NCBI RefSeq assembly: GCF_030182585.1
Contig: NZ_JARXOW010000001.1
Span: forward strand, 186,001-250,000
Source: Pedobacter faecalis
GTDB taxonomy: Bacteria; Bacteroidota; Bacteroidia; Sphingobacteriales; Sphingobacteriaceae
Direction: 5' to 3'
DNA length: 64,000 nt
The notes under the pieces are model-generated. The model was not told where the DNA came from and searched no databases. It saw only the letters and a program-made list of their open reading frames with translations. Below, one piece after another: positions 55,048 through 63,977 of the stretch. A program made the position numbers and the translations under genes. Position 1 is the stretch's first letter, and each line of letters begins with the position of its first letter.

Positions 55048-56247
55048 ATGAATTTTGTATTTGTCAGTCTCCAGAGAATCAATACAGACAGAGAATCAAC
55101 CTCGACAAGTCTAGCAAAGGAACTGTCTAAAAATCATAGGGTGTTGTATGTAAATCCGCCGATTGACAGACGTACGAGATTAAACGAAACGACCCAGGAC
55201 AAGTTTACTCAAAACCATATCAAAGAAATCAGGTATGGCCTGGAGCCTTTAAAAAAGGTCGACCATAATCTGTGGGCACTAAATCCTCCGACCATGATAG
55301 AGTCGATCAACTGGATTCCTAGCACTATTTTATTCTCTTTCCTTAATTTCTATAACAATAAGCGGCTGGCTGGCGACGTAAAGGAGGCAATTTCGGCAAT
55401 TGGCTTTCAGTCATTCATCATCATTAATGATAAAGACATGTTTAGAAGTTTTTATCTTAAAGAACTCCTCCGTCCCAAATTATATATCTACCTGGATAGA
55501 GACTATACGCTCGGTTTTGATTATTGGAAGCGTCACGGTACTTCGCTGGAACCTAAGTTAATGGCCAAGAGTGATGGTGTGGTTTGCAACTCTCTAGATT
55601 TCAAAAAACGGGCGGCTCGATTTAATCCGAATAGCTATTATATTGGGAATGGTGGCGGTATACAAGAAGACATAGCTCTCACATCGCTTGTCAAACCAGA
55701 CATTCTCAAACAGTTAAAAGGAACGATTATAGGCTATGTAGGTGTGCTTACCGCGCATCGTCTTGATATATCTTTAATTGAGCGATTGGCAACTCACTTC
55801 CGGGATGCTAGTCTTGTCCTGATCGGTCCGGAGGATGATGAATTTAAACGGAGTAATCTCCATAATCTGGAAAACGTAATCTTTATTCCAAAAAAAGATA
55901 AAAACGAAATTCCGGCCTATGTATACTATTTCGACGTCTGTATTAATCCGCAAGTTGTAAACGAAATTACATTAGGCAACTTCCCATTGAAGATAGTTGA
56001 ATATCTGGCAATGGGCAAACCTGTTGTGGCAACCACTACAAACACCATGGAGGAAGTGTTTTCCAGGCATACATATTTAGCAAGTACGCCAGATGAATTC
56101 ATACGAAAGATTCAGGTAGCTTTAAATGAGGATACTCCCCAACGTGCAGACGAAAGAAAAATCTTTTCAAGACAATTTAGCTGGCGAAACGTAACTGATG
56201 AACTTCTGAAAGCAATACACGATATTGAACGCAATGGAAAAAAATGA
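55048..56247 (+). CDS. GT4-like (group 1) glycosyltransferase
   Basis: The 399-residue product looks like a GT-B enzyme: an N-terminal Rossmann-like part (FVFVSLQRINTDRESTS), and a C-terminal donor-binding part with IGYVGVLTAHRLD near 228 and GNFPLKIVEYLAMGKPVVAT near 309-328, the usual nucleotide-sugar segment of GT4 proteins. It should retain anomeric configuration; the sugar is not predictable. The following GT8 gene begins inside its 3' end. Confidence 0.87.
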   Translation: MNFVFVSLQRINTDRESTSTSLAKELSKNHRVLYVNPPIDRRTRLNETTQDKFTQNHIKEIRYGLEPLKKVDHNLWALNPPTMIESINWIPSTILFSFLNFYNNKRLAGDVKEAISAIGFQSFIIINDKDMFRSFYLKELLRPKLYIYLDRDYTLGFDYWKRHGTSLEPKLMAKSDGVVCNSLDFKKRAARFNPNSYYIGNGGGIQEDIALTSLVKPDILKQLKGTIIGYVGVLTAHRLDISLIERLATHFRDASLVLIGPEDDEFKRSNLHNLENVIFIPKKDKNEIPAYVYYFDVCINPQVVNEITLGNFPLKIVEYLAMGKPVVATTTNTMEEVFSRHTYLASTPDEFIRKIQVALNEDTPQRADERKIFSRQFSWRNVTDELLKAIHDIERNGKK

Positions 56248-57121
56248 AAAAATAACAGTGGTAACTGTTTGTGATACGCATTACCTCATTTTACTTGCGG
56301 CATTGGCAAAATCTATTGAGCTTAATCATAAAACAGAAGAAAAAATAGAACTGATCATTGTGGAAGATCGGATCTCAGCGTCGAACAAGCGTAAGTTTGA
56401 GCTCGGAATCGACAATAAGGTTATTAATGTAACCTGGCTCGCGATGTCCGATGCCATCCCCGCTCAAATGCATATGCCGTCCGATAAAAGTTCCTACCCG
56501 CTAAATATATACGTGAGAGTATTCATTCCATGGTTTGTTCGCGAGGATGTATCCCGGGTGATATACCTGGATGTGGACATGATCATGCTGGGTGACGTTA
56601 GTGAACTTTGGCGTATGGATATACAGGGATTTCCACTTGGGGCAGTACAAGATCCGAGGATAAAGACCGCAGATAATCCTTGGGGAGGAATTAAAAACTA
56701 CAAAGAGTTGGGCCTTTCTGCAGATACTAGATATTTCAATACGGGTCTATTAATCATTGATACTGAATCATGGAGAAAGCATGACATTTCACAAAAAGTA
56801 CTCATTTGCGTCCAGCGAAATCAAGCTTATTTGAACTATCCTGACCAGTACGCGCTCAATGTAGTTTTAGCAAACAACTGGTTTAACCTTGCCGATCCAT
56901 GGAATCATTTCGTAACATCGGGTGATCATATACAGGCAAAAATAATCCATTTCGTAGAGCGGAAACCTATATATACCTCCTACAATAACAGTAAACATTT
57001 CCAGAACTTGTTTTATTCGTATCTGGAGCAAACTGCCTGGAAAGGCACGCCCAAAATCGGTGAGGTTTCAAGATATTTAAAAAAAATAAAAAACTTGCTT
57101 AGCAAATTTATAAAAAAATAG
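56234..57121 (+). CDS. GT8 glycosyltransferase
   Basis: The 295-residue product (ATG at 56234, 14-nt overlap with the previous gene) shows the GT8 pattern: DVDMIMLGDVSELW near 113 with the metal-binding DxD, FNTGLLIIDTESWR near 171, and NYPDQYALN near 204. GT8 enzymes are retaining galactosyl- or glucosyltransferases in lipopolysaccharide and capsule synthesis. It belongs to the exopolysaccharide operon and is 9 nt upstream of the flippase. Confidence 0.93.
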   Translation: MEKNEKITVVTVCDTHYLILLAALAKSIELNHKTEEKIELIIVEDRISASNKRKFELGIDNKVINVTWLAMSDAIPAQMHMPSDKSSYPLNIYVRVFIPWFVREDVSRVIYLDVDMIMLGDVSELWRMDIQGFPLGAVQDPRIKTADNPWGGIKNYKELGLSADTRYFNTGLLIIDTESWRKHDISQKVLICVQRNQAYLNYPDQYALNVVLANNWFNLADPWNHFVTSGDHIQAKIIHFVERKPIYTSYNNSKHFQNLFYSYLEQTAWKGTPKIGEVSRYLKKIKNLLSKFIKK

Positions 57122-57130
57122 AACTGTATT

Positions 57131-58483
57131 ATGGGGTTGATTTCCGGGATAGCTGACAGGATACAGCGTTCTCCTTTTTTAAAGTCTGGTTTGGCTGTTG
57201 CGGCGGGTCGGGGCACTGTCATAGCATCCAACTTCCTGATATTCTTTATTCTTGTTCGAATGTGCAGCCCGGAAGATTTCGGGACATGGGTTCTGTTTAC
57301 CACAATTACCACAATATTTGAAGTGGCTAATACAAGTTTTGTGAATAATGCGATTATTAAGTATTATAATGAATATACGGGCGGTAGAAGAGCAGTTTTT
57401 ATTTACAACGCATTTCTTTTATGCCTGTTTCTTATCATTTCCATCGGACTACTGGAACTGGCATCAACCTTTGTACTCGATAAGATATACGATTCTGCCG
57501 AACTTATTAAACTCATGTACTATGCACCTGTATTGCTGATATTTTCAGGACTGATCAATTTCGTGAATTGTTTAGAACAAGGAAATATGCGCTTTTACGG
57601 CCAGCTTATATCGTCCGTTCTGCGTTCAGGAATATTTATCGTCTATTTGGTTTATATTTATCTGCACGGTAAGCAGTATTCACTGCTGAGCTTCTTAACG
57701 GTCAACATAGTTTCTGGCCTGATTGCGGCAATTATAACTATCATCACAACGAGGCAATTTATTTCCGTCGCTAGATTATTTAGGCCAGACATTATGCGAA
57801 AAATAGCCAAATATGGTTTCTTTACATTTGGTATAGAAGTGATAGGGCAGGTATCGAACAACATAGGCCAACTTATATCCGGAGCTTTGCTCTCTCCAGC
57901 AGCCGTTGGTGTTATAAACGTTGCGAACCGAGTACTCCAGTTTATTGAGTTGCCCCTGCAATCCGTGTCAACTGTACTAATGCCAAAAGGAGTAAAAACA
58001 TTGAAGGATGAGGGTATCGACGGAGTAAAAGGCTTGTATGAAAAGTCGTCAGCTCTAATAGTCGCCGTTATGCTACCAGTCTTACTGTTACTCTTTGTAT
58101 TCTCCGACCAGGTAGTCTATTTGATCGCCGGGAGGGATTTCATCCAGGCATCCATATTATTAAAGATTACTGTAGTTTACAGCCTGTTCAAACCATTCGG
58201 ACGTAACGCGGGTGTAATGTTAAACGCAATGGGCAGAACAAAAATTAATTTTTTTATGGTACTAATACCCACCGCCCTAAATCTTTTTTTGAACTATTAC
58301 TTAATTAAACACTGGGGTGTCATAGGATCACCAGTGGCGACTCTAATCGCAACGCTTGTAGGGTTCACTTTCAACCAATATATCTTAGGTAAAATAGCGG
58401 GCGTAAGCATAATTAATATTCTGGCTGAAATCAGTTCTTATTATCAATTTATCTTTAAATTGGGCTCAAAGAGATCTAATTAA
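57131..58483 (+). CDS. Wzx-like oligosaccharide flippase
   Basis: The 450-residue product has about twelve to fourteen membrane helices and the character of polysaccharide-transport proteins of the MOP superfamily (RMCSPEDFGTWVLFTTI near 38, VGVINVANRVLQFIELP near 257). It should turn undecaprenyl-linked repeat units to the periplasmic face for the polymerase at 52682. It lies between the GT8 and GT11 genes with gaps of 9 and 4 nt. Confidence 0.92.
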   Translation: MGLISGIADRIQRSPFLKSGLAVAAGRGTVIASNFLIFFILVRMCSPEDFGTWVLFTTITTIFEVANTSFVNNAIIKYYNEYTGGRRAVFIYNAFLLCLFLIISIGLLELASTFVLDKIYDSAELIKLMYYAPVLLIFSGLINFVNCLEQGNMRFYGQLISSVLRSGIFIVYLVYIYLHGKQYSLLSFLTVNIVSGLIAAIITIITTRQFISVARLFRPDIMRKIAKYGFFTFGIEVIGQVSNNIGQLISGALLSPAAVGVINVANRVLQFIELPLQSVSTVLMPKGVKTLKDEGIDGVKGLYEKSSALIVAVMLPVLLLLFVFSDQVVYLIAGRDFIQASILLKITVVYSLFKPFGRNAGVMLNAMGRTKINFFMVLIPTALNLFLNYYLIKHWGVIGSPVATLIATLVGFTFNQYILGKIAGVSIINILAEISSYYQFIFKLGSKRSN

Positions 58484-58487
58484 ATCC

Positions 58488-59357
58488 ATGGTTATAGCAA
58501 CAATTACAAGCGGTCTCGGAAACCAGTTATTCCAATACGCTTTAGCGAAACATATTTCAGTGAAGAATGGTACTCCGCTGGTTCTCGATACAAGGTTTTA
58601 CCGATCTGACTACGCTAAAGAAAGCCAGCGTGGATTTAAGTTAGATAACTTCAACATACATTACAAGCCCCTGACTAAACAAGTTGAGTATTTCCTGAAA
58701 TTCACTAAATTGTTCAAACGCCAGACACTGCATCCTTTTTTTTCAGCAAAAATTGAAGATTATTACCACTATAATCCCGATGTTTTAAGAAAGTTGAACC
58801 CGCACATTATTATTAAAGGCTATTGGCATTCGGAAAAATACTTTAAAGACATATCAGGTATAATAAGAGATGATTTAAAATTTACAAATACTCCAAGTCC
58901 GGAGTTTGCTCACTTTTATGAAGAGCTTAAACAAGCAGCAGTGCCTGTATCGATACATGTCCGCCGCGGTGATTATGTGAGTCATCCTGAGTTTAGTAAG
59001 ACTTTCGGATTTGTCGGTTTGCCTTATTACGAGCATGCAATTCAAAGCATCAAAGAAAAATATCCTGAAGCGAGATTTTTCATTTTTACGGACGACCAAA
59101 ATTGGGTTAAAGAGAATTTGAAACTGGAATCTAGCGCGATATATGTTGAAAATACTGGTGAAAACGCAGATATAGACGACCTTCATTTGATGAGTCTCTG
59201 CCACCACAACATTATCGCAAACAGTTCTTACAGCTGGTGGGGAGCTTGGCTAAACAGTAATCCAGATAAGACTGTTCTAGCGCCAAAAAACTGGTTTAAG
59301 AACCAGCCAAATTGGAATACGAAGGATCTGTTACCATCAACATGGCAAACCATCTAA
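58488..59357 (+). CDS. GT11 alpha-1,2-fucosyltransferase-like enzyme
   Basis: The 289-residue product shows the GT11 motifs: TSGLGNQLFQYALAKH at 6-21, the donor-binding SIHVRRGDYV near 155 and NSSYSWWGAWLN near 245. GT11 enzymes transfer L-fucose from GDP-fucose in alpha-1,2 linkage (some use other deoxyhexoses). This suggests fucose or a similar sugar in the polymer. No GDP-fucose synthesis genes (gmd, fcl) are in the window, so the donor must come from elsewhere. Confidence 0.95.
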   Translation: MVIATITSGLGNQLFQYALAKHISVKNGTPLVLDTRFYRSDYAKESQRGFKLDNFNIHYKPLTKQVEYFLKFTKLFKRQTLHPFFSAKIEDYYHYNPDVLRKLNPHIIIKGYWHSEKYFKDISGIIRDDLKFTNTPSPEFAHFYEELKQAAVPVSIHVRRGDYVSHPEFSKTFGFVGLPYYEHAIQSIKEKYPEARFFIFTDDQNWVKENLKLESSAIYVENTGENADIDDLHLMSLCHHNIIANSSYSWWGAWLNSNPDKTVLAPKNWFKNQPNWNTKDLLPSTWQTI

Positions 59358-59359
59358 AG

Positions 59360-60307
59360 ATGAAAAAACTAGTGCTAAAGTTTCTTTTCGTAGTGGCAAG
59401 CATCCAGTATCCTAGGATACGAAAGGACTATCGTTATTTCATTAGGGATAACTACTATGCCCGTTTAAGGCAGATTAGATTCTTCTTTAAGGACTATATC
59501 TCAAAAAGCCCATATAAAGAAATTGAGTTTCAAGGTGAGTTTGATCAGGAATTAAGATATGTCATACCTTTTGCCTATTGGCATTATAAAAACGGGACCT
59601 TAAAAAAAACGATATCAAGTAAGAATACCAAGCCTTTTTATTTTTTTAGTGATAACCATGAGGAGAGGCACACCAAGAGGATCTGGGAATTAGGATATAC
59701 TAACTTTGAAATTCCGAATATGACTCATAGTGCTAACTTCAGCTATACGAAATGGACACGTGTACCGTTTAAGTCGCATTACGCCAACAGCCGTTTCAAG
59801 TTCGACAAACCAACTTTGATCATCGCCAATAAGTACAATGTCGAATGGGATCAAGCGCCAATCAATTTTTTCAGCCTAAAAACAATTGAATGGATAGTTC
59901 AAAACTACTCAGCGAAGTATCAAATTGTATATAACAGGCCTCTATCTACACAGATCGTGTCAGACAATAGCGATACACTAGATCTAAAGGAACATTCCTG
60001 GCTGCGGTTAAATTATCCCGAGGTCATTTTAATGAATGATTTGTTTGATACTTATAAAGATGAAGTTGAGAACTTCAATCACCTACAACTTTTGGTATAT
60101 GCAAACTGTGATCATTTTATTTCTGCACATGGTGGAACAGCAGCCTTTGCAAGCTATTTCGGTGGAAAGAACATAATTCTTTCCAAGCGCGGTATTGAAC
60201 ATGAACTTCGTGAATTTGAGACCATATTACCAGCACTATCTGGCTGCAAAATTTATCATGCGAAATCAGAAGAGGAAGTTATTCTTTTGCTATCGGACCA
60301 TTTTTGA
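59360..60307 (+). CDS. Unassigned protein at end of exopolysaccharide operon, possible glycosyltransferase
   Basis: The product has 315 residues from the ATG at 59360, 2 nt after the GT11 stop; further in-frame starts at 59342 and 59312 would overlap GT11. No family is recognised. A basic N-terminal segment (MKKLVLKFLFVVAS) may contact the membrane. The C-terminal half has FISAHGGTAAFASYFGGKNI near 252-271, which recalls nucleotide-sugar binding loops of GT-B/GT61-like enzymes. Its place as last gene of the operon, before a terminator, supports a role in polysaccharide synthesis, perhaps as a glycosyl- or other transferase. Confidence 0.7.
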   Translation: MKKLVLKFLFVVASIQYPRIRKDYRYFIRDNYYARLRQIRFFFKDYISKSPYKEIEFQGEFDQELRYVIPFAYWHYKNGTLKKTISSKNTKPFYFFSDNHEERHTKRIWELGYTNFEIPNMTHSANFSYTKWTRVPFKSHYANSRFKFDKPTLIIANKYNVEWDQAPINFFSLKTIEWIVQNYSAKYQIVYNRPLSTQIVSDNSDTLDLKEHSWLRLNYPEVILMNDLFDTYKDEVENFNHLQLLVYANCDHFISAHGGTAAFASYFGGKNIILSKRGIEHELREFETILPALSGCKIYHAKSEEEVILLLSDHF

Positions 60308-60410
60308 CTCTTATAGGCTTAGTAATTACGTGGAGTGGGGGTAACTTCAGGACCATGCACATATTCGACGTCCATTGAGCGATTATTTCCAAACAGGTTG
60401 TATAGAAGCA

Positions 60411-60436
60411 AAAGAGCCCGAATATTCGGGCTCTTT
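60411..60436. terminator. Bidirectional terminator ending the exopolysaccharide operon
   Basis: AAAGAGCCCGAA (60411-60422) pairs perfectly with TTCGGGCTCTTT (60425-60436). It lies between the operon (plus) and the convergent LruC gene (minus), and can serve both. Confidence 0.87.
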
Positions 60437-60468
60437 GGTATATTAAAAAATCTTGCGGGTCGACCTGC

Positions 60469-62574
60469 TTATCTTGTATAAATCTTAGAGGTATTTCTAT
60501 AGCCAGATGCAGTACTGCTATACCAATCTTTAAAATGCGCGTTGCCAGAATTTGCCCATGGCGTAAAATGCATATATGCTGTAGAAATATTGGCTTCCTC
60601 AACTGGATACTCAAAATTTCCGATGAAATTCAGTGCAAACGGCCTGTTGTCATTTGTAAGATAGTATTTGTTATTAGCCGGGATGCTTTTGTCTTTGCCT
60701 GTACCAAATAAATTCTGGTCTGCTAAATTTGTAGGCTTCTGATTTACAAGGTGAATCTCATTTCCGCGAACTGAATTACCAATAAGGAATGGGTTAAATG
60801 GCACCTGAGCAGTAAAGGCATCAAAGTTCGCCGTTACGAAAGTAAATTTAACTGATACACTCTCGGCTTCATAAGTAGGTGAGCCGGGCTTTGTATTGAG
60901 GAAAGCGCCGTTAGTTTTAAACAGTGTTTTGTGATTATCGAAAGGAATGATAACAGTCGACGTTTGTCCACTTTCAGTGCCGTTGGGAGCAAGAGTTATG
61001 TAAGAAGAAGATGATAACCTTTGGCCTGTAACACTCGCAATTCCGGAGGCGGCGGTATTAAATTGAATTCCGAAACCATTTGTAAACACCGCGCCGGCAG
61101 CCAACGGTTTCAAGTCGCTGATAACATCTTTAACTTTATTGGCATTATCCATAACGAAAGTATATCTGTAACTTAGCACGAGATCGTTAAAGTCATAATC
61201 GCCTTCATTCGGCCAGTTATCCTCGAAAGCGAATGTACCCCAAACGTCCTTACTTGGATAGTATTTTTTGTAAACGCGGGCTGGATCATTTGGATATTCA
61301 TCTACCACATCCGGTACACCATCACCATCAGTATCAGTAATTCTGTCATCGAGATAAGGAATGTCTGTTGGGTCAAGATCAGTTACCGCTTGCGATTGAG
61401 CGAAGAACACCAGGTCATTAAAGTCTTGATCGCACGACGGCATATTTCTTCTGATGTCTTCAAAACCTATCATGAAAATCTTGTTGGCGGTGCCGTTACT
61501 TTGTAAAAGAACATTGTGCCTTTTCAGGTCAAGTTCAGCTTCCGGATTGAACTTTTCATCAGTATAAAATTTAACTGCACCCGTATTTATGCTTTTATCA
61601 TTGTTGAATGCATTTTGTATGAGCACAAATCCTATCGATGTTCCTGGTTTAAAGCGTCCAATCTTAACTCTATCGCCAGTTAACATATTTCCTGCACCAG
61701 TGCCCCCCAATAAAGAAGCATTAGGGAATATCAGATGAACAGAATCAATCTGAGATGCGGTAGTTGGCTGATGTCCGGTAGGATAAGTATAGTAGCCTAA
61801 TGTATTTCTATTGTCAGCACCTTCATGCACAAACGAAATCCACACATCAGATAGTGTAGTAACACGAAGATTTGTAGGTGCTTCTGTGGCAAGGTACTCG
61901 GGGTGAAGCTCAATACCATTTTTTCGCTCTGGTAACGATGTATTGATCTGTTTCATCAACTCCACGAAATCAATATTTGGTGCATTAGGCAACACTCCAT
62001 TCGGTCTGCCTAATGCGTCATAATTTGCAGGATTATATACATATACAGTACCAGTTGGCCCACCGGCAGAAATAGTCTTGTTTCCCACCACAGATAATTT
62101 ATTTATACCTGAAGCACCCAAGTTCGTGAAACTTACAGCGCTGGGTACATAATTTGAGCTCACTCCGTTTTCCCCACCAACTGTTGCGTTGAGGCTGCTT
62201 CCGCTTAATGCAAACTTAACATGTCTTGCAAGTCCTATATATGCCGGATCTACCACCAGTTGCTCCGTATACGATGGTACAACTAGCGTAGTCTTAATAA
62301 AACCGTCCTTGTCAGAAATAGCTTTTGAAATTTCCGATCCTGCTGTAGTGAAATCAGGATTGTAAATGGATACCATAACACCGCTTAAGGGCTTGTTGTT
62401 ACGCGAAAGTAATCGCACAGAGACATCAACCGACTTAGTGGTCGAGTAATCAAAGCCATCTGGAGCGAACTTTTCATCTGCAACTCCGTCCGGCTGCTGG
62501 TCATCTGCATATTTCTTACAACCTGTAACGGCAATCGATGCAACTAGGAAAAAGAGAATTAATCTGTTGGTCAT
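60469..62574 (-). CDS. LruC-domain lipoprotein
   Basis: The 701-residue product has a lipoprotein signal with Cys at about 19 (AVTGCKKY). The N-terminal region (about 50-120) resembles a carboxypeptidase-regulatory fold. Around residue 400 it has a calcium-binding-like DTDGDGVPDVVDEYP followed by the LruC hallmark WNGDYDFND-type segment (NEGDYDFNDLVLSY, near 455), with a second CDQDFNDLVFF near 378. LruC proteins occur in Bacteroidota and some pathogens (named after a Leptospira protein); function is unclear. It is probably surface-exposed, and its gene converges with the exopolysaccharide operon. Confidence 0.87.
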   Translation of the reverse strand: MTNRLILFFLVASIAVTGCKKYADDQQPDGVADEKFAPDGFDYSTTKSVDVSVRLLSRNNKPLSGVMVSIYNPDFTTAGSEISKAISDKDGFIKTTLVVPSYTEQLVVDPAYIGLARHVKFALSGSSLNATVGGENGVSSNYVPSAVSFTNLGASGINKLSVVGNKTISAGGPTGTVYVYNPANYDALGRPNGVLPNAPNIDFVELMKQINTSLPERKNGIELHPEYLATEAPTNLRVTTLSDVWISFVHEGADNRNTLGYYTYPTGHQPTTASQIDSVHLIFPNASLLGGTGAGNMLTGDRVKIGRFKPGTSIGFVLIQNAFNNDKSINTGAVKFYTDEKFNPEAELDLKRHNVLLQSNGTANKIFMIGFEDIRRNMPSCDQDFNDLVFFAQSQAVTDLDPTDIPYLDDRITDTDGDGVPDVVDEYPNDPARVYKKYYPSKDVWGTFAFEDNWPNEGDYDFNDLVLSYRYTFVMDNANKVKDVISDLKPLAAGAVFTNGFGIQFNTAASGIASVTGQRLSSSSYITLAPNGTESGQTSTVIIPFDNHKTLFKTNGAFLNTKPGSPTYEAESVSVKFTFVTANFDAFTAQVPFNPFLIGNSVRGNEIHLVNQKPTNLADQNLFGTGKDKSIPANNKYYLTNDNRPFALNFIGNFEYPVEEANISTAYMHFTPWANSGNAHFKDWYSSTASGYRNTSKIYTR

Positions 62575-62696
62575 GGTTTATATTCAACTATTGTTCACGC
62601 ACATAGTGAAATAATTATTCCAACTGTGGTTAATTTCTGTAAATAATTGATTTACAGTATATTAAAAATTAATAAGCAGTGCAATGTGGTGTCAGT

Positions 62697-62736
62697 AATA
62701 CCCAATGTGTGATAAAAATTTCTCACATTGGGTATT
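62697..62736. terminator. Long stem-loop downstream of the DUF6266 gene
   Basis: AATACCCAATGTG (62697-62709) pairs perfectly with CACATTGGGTATT (62724-62736), extendable by GA/TC after one mismatch. It ends 3 nt from the DUF6266 stop. No T-tract follows, so it may act as a 3'-end stabiliser rather than a classical terminator. Confidence 0.6.
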
Positions 62737-62739
62737 CGG

Positions 62740-63384
62740 TTAGTGCCAATTTATCATTCCAACATACACGCTGTCGGAAATTTGCTGGTGGTCATAACCT
62801 ATAAACGAGCAGTACACATGCAGTTCTGTATTTTTCATCTGCTGAGGCAATTCCATTGTTTCCCCGCCTTGGTGGTTACATGCGCCTCCAATTTTAAACA
62901 TCGACTGATCTATTTCAGGAGCGTAAACCAGCAGCATGATCTGGGCATTTCTTTCATACCAGGAACGGGCATATGGTTGTTCCCAGGTTAGCAAAAGTGA
63001 GCTGCCAACAATCTGAAGAGCCGGGTTAATGGGCTTTGGTAAATTGCCCTGTGTCAGTCTTGCCTTGCTGTAAACCATTTCAATGTTTGGATACTCGCCT
63101 TGCGTCGCATGGAGTAACTGGTAAGACTTAGCTGCATTATTTGCTGTAATACCTTTAAGCTTGCCATCCAATTTAAAGCCCACACGGATATATGGAGTCA
63201 TACTTCCTAAGAATCGACTTATCACCGCCATGCGCCGTCGTGTCGCCGCCTGCTTTGCAGAAGGCCTCTTCGTACTCTTCCTTCTGCGTTTTCTGATGAA
63301 GTATTTACCATTCCTGATATAACCTTCAAAGTCGCCTGCCTTACCCGAAAGGCCTCCCAGCAATCCATTAATTAGACTCGCCAT
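62740..63384 (-). CDS. DUF6266 family protein
   Basis: The 214-residue product has a very basic N-terminal region (about 25-55; KYFIRKRRRKSTKRPSAKQ), preceded by MASLINGLLGGLSGKAGD. This arrangement is typical of proteins I recall as DUF6266, common in Pedobacter and relatives; I could not search. No signal peptide is obvious. The C-terminal half has a fibronectin-III-like pattern (LLLTWEQP near 127). Function unknown. It stands alone, with a candidate -7 element 62 nt upstream and a large hairpin directly after the stop. Confidence 0.8.
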   Translation of the reverse strand: MASLINGLLGGLSGKAGDFEGYIRNGKYFIRKRRRKSTKRPSAKQAATRRRMAVISRFLGSMTPYIRVGFKLDGKLKGITANNAAKSYQLLHATQGEYPNIEMVYSKARLTQGNLPKPINPALQIVGSSLLLTWEQPYARSWYERNAQIMLLVYAPEIDQSMFKIGGACNHQGGETMELPQQMKNTELHVYCSFIGYDHQQISDSVYVGMINWH

Positions 63385-63445
63385 TTTTGTAGAATTAGAT
63401 TTTAAAAAAACTGAATTAATTTTGTTGTCCCGTAAGTCAACTGAA

Positions 63446-63453
63446 CAAACATA
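63446..63453 (-). promoter_or_regulatory. Candidate -7 element for DUF6266 gene
   Basis: On the minus strand the sequence reads TATGTTTG, an exact match to TAnnTTTG, 62 nt before the ATG. The -33 half is not clear. Confidence 0.35.
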
Positions 63454-63775
63454 ATATCAGGAGATGCATAAAAGCGAAGGACCATGAAAATTTGCCGGAG
63501 TTTTCCGTTGATTTTCTGGTTATCCGGAAAAATGTTCAATTGACTTGGTACTGGTTTGGCAGGCCTTGCTGTCCAGCTGCTATCCAGCTATTGAACAGTT
63601 GTTGACCAGTACCCAAACAGACTGAACTGGTTATTCTCTGATGGGTAGCCGTCTGGTATCTGGTTTATATTGTCATTCAGAACAATATCCAACTGCGTGT
63701 TTTCTAATAATATAGGTTTATAGGCCTCCAAATTAATTAGAAATAACCCATCACGGTCGGATCACCGTCGCGGTC

Positions 63776-63822
63776 CCTCCGCATTTGGATCGTCTCAGGA
63801 CGATGCAAACACGATGCGGAGG
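63776..63822. repeat. Nested inverted repeat
   Basis: CCTCCGCAT (63776-63784) pairs with ATGCGGAGG (63814-63822); inside lies a second perfect hairpin, ATCGTC-TCAG-GACGAT (63789-63804). The combination could fold into a branched RNA or mark a dispersed repeat. It is far more GC-rich than its surroundings. Confidence 0.6.
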
Positions 63823-63940
63823 CGGAGAGGAGGCGAAGGGAAGACGAAGAGATGAAGCAATTTCAAGCGTGTATGGTTGTCCTTATATAGGTAATTCTAA
63901 CATACACATTAGCTACAAACAAGCATGTCTCGGGTTAATA

Positions 63941-63977
63941 AAAAAAGGGCTGCAATTAAAGATGCAGCCCTTTTTTT
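63941..63977. terminator. Intrinsic terminator near the right edge
   Basis: AAAAAAGGGCTGCA (63941-63954) pairs with TGCAGCCCTTTTTT (63963-63976) around an 8-nt loop, with A and T tracts on both sides. It probably ends a gene entering from the right on the minus strand, or the transcript of the non-coding stretch. Confidence 0.87.
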
